From positions 1 through 29,078 of the IMG/VR virus record IMGVR_UViG_3300014501_000056: DNA of 29,078 bases, one strand, 5' to 3'. This stretch comes from a virus. A program made the translations under genes and the position numbers. Of the stretch, positions 1 to 5,810 are shown piece by piece. Below the pieces are notes generated by a model. The model saw only the letters and a program-made list of their open reading frames with translations. It had not been told where the DNA came from and did no database searches. How positions within the stretch are numbered: position 1 is the stretch's first letter; the number at the start of each line of letters is the position of its first letter.

Positions 1-1
1 A

Positions 2-469
2 CTCACTAAAAGCTTTGCCAGTTTGGCGAATCTGGGCTCTCCCGCGGGCGGCGGCGGCGGCGGCGCGCTCTCGGGCATTGCCGGATTGCTAGCTAAATTG
101 TTCGGCATGGGCGGCGGCGCGGGCGGCGCGGGGGGCGCGACCACGGCGGCTGCAGGCGGCGGCGGAGGAGACCTTCTTGCCTTTGCCGGGGGCGGCGACG
201 CTACGCCGGGATCCAGTTTCATTTCCGGAGAAGCCGGCGCGGAACGCGTTGACCTGACGCGCGGCGGCGGCGCCCGCATTACTCCGCTGGGGTCAAAGAC
301 CGGTGGCGACACTGTGCAAAATTACGATATGCGCGGCGCAGTCGTGACCGATGACCTGCTGCGCAAAGCCGAAGCCGCGCAGATGATGCAGCAGAGCGAA
401 CAGCGGGCCACGGCGCGAGCAGTCAGCATGTCGCAAGAAATTTCGAAGCGTAGCCGCCCAGCGAGATGA
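2..469 (+). CDS. Phage tail tape measure protein, C-terminal part
   Basis: The reading frame is open to the left edge, so only the last ~155 residues are present. It is extremely glycine-rich (residues ~15-60), then has the block SGEAGAERVDLTRGGGARI, typical of the C-terminal end of tape measure proteins of long-tailed phages. The protein sets tail length and is ejected ahead of the DNA. It is followed directly by tail tip genes, the normal order in lambda-like and gene-transfer-agent-like tails. The last ~45 residues (YDMRGAVVTDDLLRKAEAAQ and on) recur almost unchanged in two small proteins at 25.7-26.4 kb, which is not expected for this family. The gene ends nine bases before a hairpin repeat that may act as terminator. 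Confidence 0.8.
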   Translation, partial: LTKSFASLANLGSPAGGGGGGALSGIAGLLAKLFGMGGGAGGAGGATTAAAGGGGGDLLAFAGGGDATPGSSFISGEAGAERVDLTRGGGARITPLGSKTGGDTVQNYDMRGAVVTDDLLRKAEAAQMMQQSEQRATARAVSMSQEISKRSRPAR

Positions 470-477
470 AATCCCGA

Positions 478-594
478 GGGTGCCCCATTCTAAACGCGCT
501 TTTTCAGCGTTTAGGGTGGGGACGTTGACCTTCGAACTTCAAATCAAAATCCCCACCCTAACGTCGAAAAGCACGACGTTAGAATGGGGCACCC
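478..594. repeat. GGGTGCCCC composite hairpin element, copy 1
   Basis: GGGTGCCCCATTCT at the left edge and AGAATGGGGCACCC at the right edge form an inverted pair. Each half also folds on its own: an inner hairpin of type AAACGCG/CGTTT on the left and ACGTCG/CGACGT on the right, each bounded by GGGTGGGG or CCCCACCC. It lies just after the tape measure stop codon. Confidence 0.85.
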
Positions 595-618
595 AAACCC
601 TGTTAGGAGGACTCTTCT

Positions 619-822
619 ATGAACGCACACAACACGCAACTGCACTCGCTTTTGCTTCTGGTCGCCATCATCCTGTTTGTGATTGCCGCGCTGACTAACA
701 CCTTCCGCACATTCGTAAGGCCAGCCACGGCCGCCGCGCCTGCCACCGTCGGATATTGGCCGTGGGGCGGCCTGATGTTTGTCTGGGCCATGGCGCTGTT
801 TGCTGCCAGCTTCTATTTCTGA
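619..822 (+). CDS. Small two-TM membrane protein
   Basis: 67 residues with a good Shine-Dalgarno (TTAGGAGGA) about seven bases before the ATG. Two hydrophobic stretches are clear: residues ~10-28 (LLLLVAIILFVIAALTN) and ~48-66 (WGGLMFVWAMALFAASFYF), joined by an Ala/Pro-rich loop. It is not a family I recognise. Its place between the tape measure and tail tip genes, and its size, would fit a tail- or lysis-associated membrane protein, but nothing specific supports either. The 3' end overlaps the convergent 49-residue gene by 10 bases. Confidence 0.6.
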   Translation: MNAHNTQLHSLLLLVAIILFVIAALTNTFRTFVRPATAAAPATVGYWPWGGLMFVWAMALFAASFYF

Positions 823-962
823 AGATTGAACCTGCGAAGAGCGTTGCGACTTATGACAGCTTTTATGCCGTCCTCGATGAATTGGATAAGGCAGCTGTTC
901 ATCGTTCCCCGCGCCAGCACATAGCAGAGTTGTCCTTTTCTACGTCCATCAAAGGTCGGCAT
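813..962 (-). CDS. Conserved small phage protein (49 aa)
   Basis: This reads MPTFDGRRKGQ, then a core LARGTMN..LIQF.EDG.KAVISRNALRR. The pattern 'RG-MNS-L-EFEDG-K-VVSRNALR' resembles a short basic protein I associate with phage accessory regions; no function is known to me. The ATG is preceded only by a weak GGGA, so the start is uncertain, and the frame stays open further upstream without an obvious better start. It is the last gene of a minus-strand cassette beginning near 1661. It overlaps the convergent membrane-protein gene by 10 bases. Confidence 0.6.
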   Translation of the reverse strand: MPTFDGRRKGQLCYVLARGTMNSCLIQFIEDGIKAVISRNALRRFNLQK

Positions 963-1024
963 TCCCAGGTAGCGCGACCATCGGTAGATGTACAGTGGGA
1001 ATGAGCGCGGGATGGGACGGCGGC

Positions 1025-1333
1025 TCAGAACTTGACCTCGATGCCTGCATCTTTCAGAACCTTCTCGATCCGCTCCGCCATATCGTGTGCGGGTTCGATG
1101 GCAGAGTTTCCGTACTCGTAGCTCTTGAGCAGATGGCGTGAGGCTTCGAGCAGCTTAGCCATCTCTGGCGCGGCGAGAATCACGGGGACGTATTTGTTCT
1201 CGACATAGTTCGCGATGGTGGTTTTCGGGCCAGGCAATCCCTTATCGTTGACACCTTGCTCGTAAATATCGCTGCGTTCGTGCGCGCGCGAAGAACGACG
1301 TTGCGTCGGTTCACTCTTCCACATGCTGCTCAT
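1025..1333 (-). CDS. Hypothetical protein, phage accessory type (102 aa)
   Basis: The C-terminal half has the pattern VILAAPEMAKLLEASRHLLKS, followed by an acidic/basic helix (AERIEKVLKDAGIEVKF). This resembles the 'AAPEML-AL--LL' small proteins frequent in phage genomes, whose function is unknown. Its ATG overlaps the stop codon of the upstream 59-residue gene (ATGA), and a GGTAGGTGAAGC Shine-Dalgarno precedes it, so the two are translationally coupled. It belongs to the minus-strand cassette inserted in the tail module. Confidence 0.65.
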   Translation of the reverse strand: MSSMWKSEPTQRRSSRAHERSDIYEQGVNDKGLPGPKTTIANYVENKYVPVILAAPEMAKLLEASRHLLKSYEYGNSAIEPAHDMAERIEKVLKDAGIEVKF

Positions 1334-1509
1334 GCTTCACCTACCACGGTGATGGCTTGCAGCACCGAACGCCAGTACGTGAATCCCGCGGCGCGATCGG
1401 CCAGCATGTTGGTCAGGCAAATCTCGCGGGCTTCCTCGATACAGCCGTTGCAAACTTCGAGCACCATGGCAGCGTGCTCAACGGGATCCGGCGGTCCTTG
1501 ATGAAACAT
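1330..1509 (-). CDS. Hypothetical small protein (59 aa)
   Basis: Starts MFHQGPPDPVEHAAMVLEVC and contains four cysteine/acidic-rich helical segments (CNGCIEEAREICL), ending ITVVGEA. No family is recognised. The start is supported by AGGAG placed nine bases before the ATG; this Shine-Dalgarno lies inside an AGCTAGGAGCT repeat that also provides the stop codon of the preceding gene. The stop overlaps the next gene as ATGA. It is the second gene of the four-gene minus-strand cassette. Confidence 0.6.
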   Translation of the reverse strand: MFHQGPPDPVEHAAMVLEVCNGCIEEAREICLTNMLADRAAGFTYWRSVLQAITVVGEA

Positions 1510-1520
1510 AAAATCAGCTC

Positions 1521-1661
1521 CTAGCTGCTAGCTTTGTCATGTTCGGCCAGCAATTTCTGGGCGAAATGCACCAGCCACATCAGATCGGGCAGCGTGCATG
1601 CGTACGGAAGGTCTTTAGCGATTTTGGCCAACCGTTTGCGATCCGCTTCGGTGATTTTCAT
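1521..1661 (-). CDS. Small helical protein (46 aa), first gene of minus-strand cassette
   Basis: Reads MKITEADRKRLAKIAKDLPY, then a helix with WLVHFAQKLLAEHDK. The composition is that of a real small soluble protein; no family is recognised. There is no strong Shine-Dalgarno; the leader holds the AAGCC/GGCTT palindrome at 1667-1679. The stop codon TAG comes from an AGCTAGGAGCT repeat. It lies downstream of a good promoter at 1698-1725. Confidence 0.55.
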   Translation of the reverse strand: MKITEADRKRLAKIAKDLPYACTLPDLMWLVHFAQKLLAEHDKASS

Positions 1662-1666
1662 AAACC

Positions 1667-1725
1667 AAGCCGCTGGCTTTCCGTGAACGGGTCGGATCAT
1701 CTACCCCGATTGCCTCGCTTGTCAA
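1667..1725 (-). promoter_or_regulatory. Promoter with palindrome in the leader (minus cassette)
   Basis: On the minus strand TTGACA (1725-1720) is followed after 16 bases by TAGATG (1703-1698), then GATCC. The leader then holds AAAGCCAGCGGCTT (1667-1680), an inverted repeat, just before the start codon. The promoter is nearly the same sequence as the one at 11734-11761. Confidence 0.6.
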
Positions 1726-1765
1726 GCGCACTTTCGCCGCTGGCCTGTGGATCACCGGAAAATTA

Positions 1766-1800
1766 ATTGAGTCAATGAATCAATGACTCATTGAGTCAAT
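1766..1800. repeat. TGANTCAA octamer array, copy 1
   Basis: About four units of an 8-base repeat with core TGANTCA. The array ends four bases before the ATG of the tail protein at 1805, which has no Shine-Dalgarno. Confidence 0.8.
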
Positions 1801-1804
1801 CCTT

Positions 1805-2446
1805 ATGGCCATTACGTACCCTCTGCTGGTTCCGGGCGCGATTGGCGAGTCGGAGGCCAACCTCAAAAAATACGATGCCGTCGGGGAAGTGATTTCGCCG
1901 TTTGCCGGCTCGGCCCAGCAGCAGCAGTGGCAAGACCAGCATTGGGAACTTGACCTGGTATGGCCGGAAATGACCTGGCCGCAGGCAGCGGCTCTCGACG
2001 CCTTCATGGGCGCGCTGCATGGCAAGTACGGGTCGTTTGTGTGGTCGCCGCCGCAAGCGGTGCATCCGTTGGGGTCCGGGTCGGGCTCGCCGATCGCTCT
2101 ATCCACCGGAGGCGCGAATCAGCCCGGCAGCAATCTCATCGTCAGCACCGGCTGGACTCCTAACACCGCAGGCCTGCTCTTGCCGGGCGACTTTCTCGAA
2201 GTGGCAGCCGTCGCCACGCTGCCCCGGCTCTACCAGTATGTGGGGCAGGTTCCACTCGCCAGCGGAGCTTTCGGCATTGCCAACATCGACATTTTTCCCT
2301 CCATCCGAGAGGCGCTGCCTAACAACCAGCCCATCATCATCAACGGCCCGGCTGGCACGTTTCGCCTCGCCGTCAACCGCCGCGAAGCTCCGGAGAAGCG
2401 TACCCGGACGTTTACGTTCCAGCTGAAGGCCAGAGAAGCGGTTTAG
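1805..2446 (+). CDS. Phage tail tip protein (probable distal/minor tail protein)
   Basis: 213 residues lying directly between tape measure and hub genes, the place of lambda gpM/gpL or the DUF2460 protein of gene-transfer agents. Residues ~1-90 contain WQDQHWELDLVWPEMTWPQA and a segment GALHGKYGSFVWSPP. The pattern (tail-strand Trp repeats, then 'G--G-F-W-PP') occurs in tail proteins that form the adaptor below the tape measure. The C-terminal RLAVNRREAPEKRTRTFTFQ reads as a final beta hairpin. No catalytic motif is seen. The start follows an octamer repeat array and has no Shine-Dalgarno. Confidence 0.65.
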   Translation: MAITYPLLVPGAIGESEANLKKYDAVGEVISPFAGSAQQQQWQDQHWELDLVWPEMTWPQAAALDAFMGALHGKYGSFVWSPPQAVHPLGSGSGSPIALSTGGANQPGSNLIVSTGWTPNTAGLLLPGDFLEVAAVATLPRLYQYVGQVPLASGAFGIANIDIFPSIREALPNNQPIIINGPAGTFRLAVNRREAPEKRTRTFTFQLKAREAV

Positions 2447-2474
2447 CTCCTAGCTTCTAGCTTCTAGCTAACAG
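2443..2474. repeat. AGCTAGAAGCT heptamer repeat
   Basis: TAGCTCCTAGCTTCTAGCTT in 7-base steps. It begins at the TAG stop of the tail gene. Confidence 0.75.
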
Positions 2475-2509
2475 CGGTTTTGTTTGAAGCCAGTAGCCAG
2501 GAGCGTTTT

Positions 2510-2764
2510 ATGGATATCGACGAGCTCGCCGCGCAGGCCGCTTATGCGGCCTTTCTGCAAGAGGTGCGGGCGTGGCTGCCGCATGATGGTTCGCCGTGGG
2601 ATGAATTGCCCATGCCGCTGCGCCAGGCCTGGACGGCGGCTGCTCGGGCGGCACGTGAGTCAGGTCAGACTTCTACACTCCCACCTTTCAATCCCCCACT
2701 CTTCGCAAAACCGGCGAAGAATGGGGCACCCAAAGATGGGGCACCCGCCAAACCTGAAAATTAA
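2510..2764 (+). CDS. Small phage protein with repeat-derived C-terminus (84 aa)
   Basis: The ATG at 2510 is chosen because CCAGGAGCGTTTT, a clear Shine-Dalgarno, precedes it. Residues 1-55 are Ala/Trp/Leu-rich helices (LPMPLRQAWTAAARAARES), of the sort seen in small tail-assembly proteins; the family is not recognised. The C-terminus, from about residue 60 (PLFAKPAKNGAPKDGAPAK), is translated from a GGGTGCCCC-type hairpin repeat, as in the endolysin at 8451. This suggests that the repeat inserted near the original stop codon and extended the gene. Confidence 0.6.
   Translation: MDIDELAAQAAYAAFLQEVRAWLPHDGSPWDELPMPLRQAWTAAARAARESGQTSTLPPFNPPLFAKPAKNGAPKDGAPAKPEN
2671..2751. repeat. GGGGCACCC element, TTCGC-stem type, partly coding
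   Basis: Contains a TTCGC..GGCGAA hairpin bounded by TCCCAC/CCCCCA and ATGGGGCACCC, plus a second short ATGGGGCACCC end. The reverse complement of nearly the same arrangement is at 18873-18942. Confidence 0.7.
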
Positions 2765-2779
2765 AAAGGAGGGTTGTCT

Positions 2780-2926
2780 ATGAACCCAGAGCGAATCGCT
2801 AAAGTCATTGCCGGATTAGAGGACATCAACGCCCGCCATCCCAACCGCCATCTCGCAGAGGAAATCTGCGAACTGAAGGGTATGCTCGCCAACCAGATCC
2901 TGTCGCAACCGGTCATCTTTTACTGA
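2780..2926 (+). CDS. Hypothetical small protein (48 aa)
   Basis: Preceded by a strong AAAAGGAGGG, so translation is well supported. Reads MNPERIAKVIAGLEDINARH, with amphipathic helices up to the C-terminal SQPVIFY. No family is recognised. Its stop codon TGA is the first TGA of the octamer array that leads into the hub gene, so the two genes may be linked by reinitiation. Confidence 0.6.
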   Translation: MNPERIAKVIAGLEDINARHPNRHLAEEICELKGMLANQILSQPVIFY

Positions 2927-2958
2927 CTCAATGATTCACTGACTCAATGAGTCAATGA
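2924..2958. repeat. TGANTCAA octamer array, copy 2
   Basis: Four units. They begin on the stop codon of the preceding gene and end five bases before the GTG of the hub gene. Confidence 0.8.
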
Positions 2959-2962
2959 TCCC

Positions 2963-3889
2963 GTGCCCAGAAATCTCAGCCCTAACGTGCTCACGCAGGT
3001 GCTGGCTAACCAGCTGCGTCCGGCGCTGTTTCTTGAAATCGCTTTTCTTACGGAAACTATCTGGCTGTGGAGCGGGCTGGGCGCGATCACGCCTCCGGGC
3101 CCGGCTTATGGCGTTACCACGTTTCCCTATACGCAGACTTTTCTCGGCATGGGGTGGCTGGGGCAAATCAAAGCCGTGCCGGCCGTCACTGACGTCATTG
3201 CGCAAAACATTACGCTGGAGCTTTCCGGCATCCCGACTGAGCTGATTACCGACGCCATCAACGCGGTGCGGCAGAATTCTACAGCCACGCTATGGGTGGC
3301 CGTGCTCGACACCAACTTCAACGTGATTGGCGATCCGGTGCAGGTGTTTGCCGGCGCGCTCGATGTGCCCACGCTGGTCGAAGGCGCGGAGACTTCGAGC
3401 ATTGCGATTACGGGAGAGAATCCGCTGATCGATTTGAACCGCTCGCCGCAGCGGCGTTTCACCGACGTCGATCAGCAAGTCGACTATCCCGGCGACACTG
3501 GATTTTTTCAGGTGCAGTTGCTGCAGGATTACAACTGGGTGTGGCCGTGGCCATCGCCCTATGATGGCAGCTATTCGCCGCCCGCGTATCTGCAGCTGCT
3601 GCCAGTTTCGCCCGTTATCATTCTGGTGGGCGGCACGATGCAGATGACCGCTACCGAGACCATGACGTCAGGCGGCACCGCCGATGTGACTGCCTCATCG
3701 CAGGGCGGATGGTGGACCACGACCGACCCCAGTGTAGCCACCGTCACCCAGAATGGCCTGGTAACCGGCGTGGGCGAGGGCATGTGCGTGGTTTCGAAAG
3801 GCTGGAATCACGGCGAATTTGAATACAGCGACGTCAGCCAGTTAGTCGGCGCCAGCGCCACAGTCATCGTGGGGATCACGCCGCCGTAG
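2963..3889 (+). CDS. Phage tail hub protein with C-terminal Ig-like (Big_2) domain
   Basis: 308 residues, GTG start. Residues ~1-200 resemble the baseplate hub family related to GTA gp13/DUF2163: ITLELSGIPTELITDAINAV, then LWVAVLD....VIGDPVQVFAG, then GENPLIDLNRSPQRRFTDVD and DYPGDTGFFQV. From about residue 208 a Big_2 domain follows (SPVIILVGGTMQMTATET, WWTTTDPSVATVTQNGLVTG). Such domains on tail proteins are thought to bind host-surface carbohydrate weakly; that is inference. Order with the following DUF6950 peptidase and gpJ-like gene matches the GTA/lambda tail tip. There is no Shine-Dalgarno; an octamer array precedes the start. Confidence 0.75.
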   Translation: MPRNLSPNVLTQVLANQLRPALFLEIAFLTETIWLWSGLGAITPPGPAYGVTTFPYTQTFLGMGWLGQIKAVPAVTDVIAQNITLELSGIPTELITDAINAVRQNSTATLWVAVLDTNFNVIGDPVQVFAGALDVPTLVEGAETSSIAITGENPLIDLNRSPQRRFTDVDQQVDYPGDTGFFQVQLLQDYNWVWPWPSPYDGSYSPPAYLQLLPVSPVIILVGGTMQMTATETMTSGGTADVTASSQGGWWTTTDPSVATVTQNGLVTGVGEGMCVVSKGWNHGEFEYSDVSQLVGASATVIVGITPP

Positions 3890-3892
3890 AAT

Positions 3893-3925
3893 CGCTGTCA
3901 GCTATCAGCTCTCAGCCGTCAGCTA
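3893..3925. repeat. TCAGCTN heptamer repeat
   Basis: About four 7-base units (TCAGCTA, TCAGCTC, TCAGCCG, TCAGCTA), the reverse complement of AGCTGAN, directly after the hub stop codon. Confidence 0.7.
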
Positions 3926-3938
3926 AAACAAAACACGC

Positions 3939-4046
3939 GTGTCATCCCGAGCAACGCGAGAGCCTGCCCCGAGCGAAGCCGAGGGGGATCTGCATTTTCG
4001 GCGCATCAGCAAACTGCAGATTCCTCGGCTTCGCTCGGAATGACAG
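3939..4046. repeat. TGTCATCCCGAGC dispersed inverted repeat
   Basis: TGTCATCCCGAGC at the left and CTCGGCTTCGCTCGGAATGACA at the right are near-complementary ends of a ~108-base element with GATCTGC/GCAGATTC inner arms. A short relative lies at 12617-12655. I know this class as abundant in Acidobacteriota genomes. Confidence 0.75.
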
Positions 4047-4059
4047 TTGGGGTGGTTTG

Positions 4060-4091
4060 GCTGAAAGCTGAGAGCTGAGAGCTGAAAGCTT
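4060..4091. repeat. AGCTGAR heptamer repeat
   Basis: GCTGAAAGCTGAGAGCTGAG in 7-base steps, ending just before the ATG of the DUF6950 gene; it leaves no proper Shine-Dalgarno. Confidence 0.7.
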
Positions 4092-4095
4092 TTTC

Positions 4096-4515
4096 ATGAA
4101 ACGCATTGCAAACTGGGAAGCCGCGCTGGCCGCATGGCAACTGGCTGTGCCTGCCCGCAGCTTTGCCTGGGGCGAGTTCGATTGCGCGCTGGCGGCCTGC
4201 GAAGCGGTGAAGGCGCTGACCGGCGTGGATCCGGCTGAGGCGTTTCGCGGAACTTATTCGACGGAAGCGGAAGCGGTGAAACTTCTGGGCCCGGGTGGCC
4301 TCGGGGAATTTGCTGCAACCGTCGCCCGCGAGTTCGGCATGGCTGAAGTTGTGCCGAACTTTGCTCACCGCGGCGACGTCGTGCTGGTCGACAATGGCAA
4401 CCCCGGCGGCGCGCTGGGCATTGTGGATTTGAGCGGACGCTTTGCCTGGTGCGTGCTCGAGCGCGGCATGGTGCGGATTCCCATGGACCGCTGGCTGAGA
4501 GCCTGGAGCTATTGA
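4096..4515 (+). CDS. DUF6950 / NlpC-P60-like tail peptidase
   Basis: 139 residues. The N-terminus SFAWGEFDCALAACEAVKAL is the signature of DUF6950 proteins, papain-like relatives of NlpC/P60; Cys30 would be the nucleophile. The following GVDPAEAFRGTYSTEAEAVK is also family-typical, as is HRGDVVLVDNG...GALGIVD near residues 91-108. The histidine usually found in the HVGI position of NlpC/P60 is replaced (GALGI), as I recall for this branch, so activity is not certain. Its position between hub and gpJ-like genes matches GTA gp14, which opens peptidoglycan during DNA entry. Confidence 0.8.
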   Translation: MKRIANWEAALAAWQLAVPARSFAWGEFDCALAACEAVKALTGVDPAEAFRGTYSTEAEAVKLLGPGGLGEFAATVAREFGMAEVVPNFAHRGDVVLVDNGNPGGALGIVDLSGRFAWCVLERGMVRIPMDRWLRAWSY

Positions 4516-4553
4516 CTCATTTACTCATTTACTCATTGACTCATTGAGTCATT
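4513..4553. repeat. TGANTCAA octamer array, copy 3
   Basis: Five units, some shortened (TTTACTCA). The TGA of the first unit is the stop codon of the DUF6950 gene. The array abuts the T-tract of the minus-strand terminator. Confidence 0.75.
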
Positions 4554-4593
4554 AAAAAAACCGGGCCGCAAGGTTGCTCGGCTTGCGGCCCGG
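4553..4593 (-). terminator. Rho-independent terminator
   Basis: Perfect 12-base arms (CCGGGCCGCAAG at 4561-4572, CTTGCGGCCCGG at 4582-4593) with a 9-base loop, followed on the minus strand by seven T. There is no T-tract on the + side, so it serves a minus-strand transcript. Confidence 0.85.
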
Positions 4594-4688
4594 CTTCTCA
4601 TCGAAGGAGGGGAAATCGAGGCCTCGGTGGTCAGACTCAGAGAGCCGATTCCAAGGCTTTCATGTTCCCTTGGTTGTTTCACCTAGTG
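4554..4688 (-). ncRNA. Candidate small RNA, ~135 nt
   Basis: The stretch 4516-4775 holds no credible gene. On the minus strand it has a promoter (4695-4724) and a strong terminator (4553-4593), implying a transcript of about 135 bases. Inside is a CCAAGG...CCTTGG hairpin (4651-4672). The only reading frames are an 8-codon ORF (M-K-A-L-E-S-A-L) after AAGGGA, and a short arginine-rich frame running into the terminator. A regulatory RNA is the simplest reading; a leader-peptide attenuator is possible, but no gene follows the terminator on that strand. Confidence 0.5.
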
Positions 4689-4694
4689 AGCGCG

Positions 4695-4724
4695 ATCCTA
4701 CCGCAGGCTGATCCCGTTCGTCAA
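4695..4724 (-). promoter_or_regulatory. Promoter of candidate small RNA
   Basis: TTGACG (4724-4719) and TAGGAT (4700-4695) with an 18-base spacer on the minus strand. The palindrome-like AAAGCCAGCAGCTAGCTTTT (4727-4746) lies just upstream. Confidence 0.55.
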
Positions 4725-4747
4725 GTAAAGCCAGCAGCTAGCTTTTC

Positions 4748-4774
4748 CAATGAGTCAATGAATCAATGATTCAA
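4748..4774. repeat. TGANTCAA octamer array, copy 4
   Basis: Three units in the ATGANTCA orientation, running straight into the ATG of the gpJ-like gene with no Shine-Dalgarno. Confidence 0.8.
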
Positions 4775-4775
4775 T

Positions 4776-5744
4776 ATGTCTAAGACTGTTCTCGCCGTCA
4801 GCGAAGTGGCCGCCGGGCTGGCTCTGGCCTTGACTGGCTTCGGAGTGATTGCCCTGCCCTGGGCTTTGAGCGCGGGCGTGCTCAGCGCCATGGGCGCGAT
4901 CGGCGTCAGCGCTGGCATTACCGGCGTCTTCGGCTTGCTGCAGCCGCTGCTCAATCCCAATGACAACAGCGTTCCGGGCTCGCAGCAGAACTCGCAAGAG
5001 TCGGCCGCTTACCGCCGGGTGATCTATGGCTACATGGAAGTGGGCGGCGTGCTCACGTTCGATAACGTCCCTTCAGGGGATGGCAACTTCCAGCTCAACG
5101 GGCTCGATGCCGAGTGGCGCCACCAGATCTACACCATTGCCGGGCACCAGATCACGAGCTTTGGCAAAGGCGGCGTGCTTTCCGTCATCATCGATGGCGT
5201 GCCGTATCAGTTGACGCAGGTCCTCAGCGGCGCGGGGGTGGGCGGCTACATTCCGACCATTAACAACATGCCGTATGGCGGCCACGCGCAGTACAGCGGC
5301 CTGCCGACACACATTTATTTTGAATTCGATCTCGGCAATCCCGCGGAGACTTCCGCATTCCCCAATCTTGCCCTGGCCTGCCCCAGCACATGGACTGCCG
5401 CCTGCATTCAGCGCGGACGGGCCAAAGTGCATGTCGCCATGCAGTGGGACCAGCAGGCGGACGGCTCGCTGATTGGCAGCAGCACCAATCTTTCAGTGTC
5501 ATCGCCGGTTTTTGTGAATGGGCGGGTGCCCAGCTTCCGCTTTCAGGTTACGGGCGTGCCCGTCATCGACACGCGCACGGGTCTGGTGGCGGCGAATCCC
5601 TCCAACCCGGCGCTGTGCATTTATGACTACCTCACCAACGCGGATTACGGCCTGGGATGCAATCCCGCGACCATCGACATTCCCTCGGTGAACGCCGCCG
5701 CCAACATTTGCGAAGAGCAAGTCACCGTCTTCATCGGCGGGTGA
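4776..5744 (+). CDS. gpJ-like tail hub/host specificity protein, N-terminal half
   Basis: 322 residues. After a hydrophobic N-terminus (residues ~1-60, LLQPLLNPNDNSVPGSQQNS) it has YRRVIYGYMEVGGVLTF, DAEWRHQIYTIAGHQI, then GRAKVHVAMQWD...FVNGRVPSFRFQVTGVPVIDTRTG and NPALCIYDYLTNADYGLG, all marks of the lambda gpJ / GTA gp15-like hub family. It stops at ANICEEQVTVFIGG. In the intact family the chain would continue directly into a block like YxCNGVFD, here found in the next gene at about residue 175. So this is one half of a split protein. Confidence 0.75.
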   Translation: MSKTVLAVSEVAAGLALALTGFGVIALPWALSAGVLSAMGAIGVSAGITGVFGLLQPLLNPNDNSVPGSQQNSQESAAYRRVIYGYMEVGGVLTFDNVPSGDGNFQLNGLDAEWRHQIYTIAGHQITSFGKGGVLSVIIDGVPYQLTQVLSGAGVGGYIPTINNMPYGGHAQYSGLPTHIYFEFDLGNPAETSAFPNLALACPSTWTAACIQRGRAKVHVAMQWDQQADGSLIGSSTNLSVSSPVFVNGRVPSFRFQVTGVPVIDTRTGLVAANPSNPALCIYDYLTNADYGLGCNPATIDIPSVNAAANICEEQVTVFIGG

Positions 5745-5810
5745 GGCGGTTTCTAGCTCTTAGCTTTCAGTTAAACCAAAAAGCACTGCCAACAGGTTGG
5801 AGTTAAACAG

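Noticed and set aside
480-698. ORF over the hairpin element after the tape measure gene
   Set aside because: It is the translation of an inverted repeat, without a start signal.
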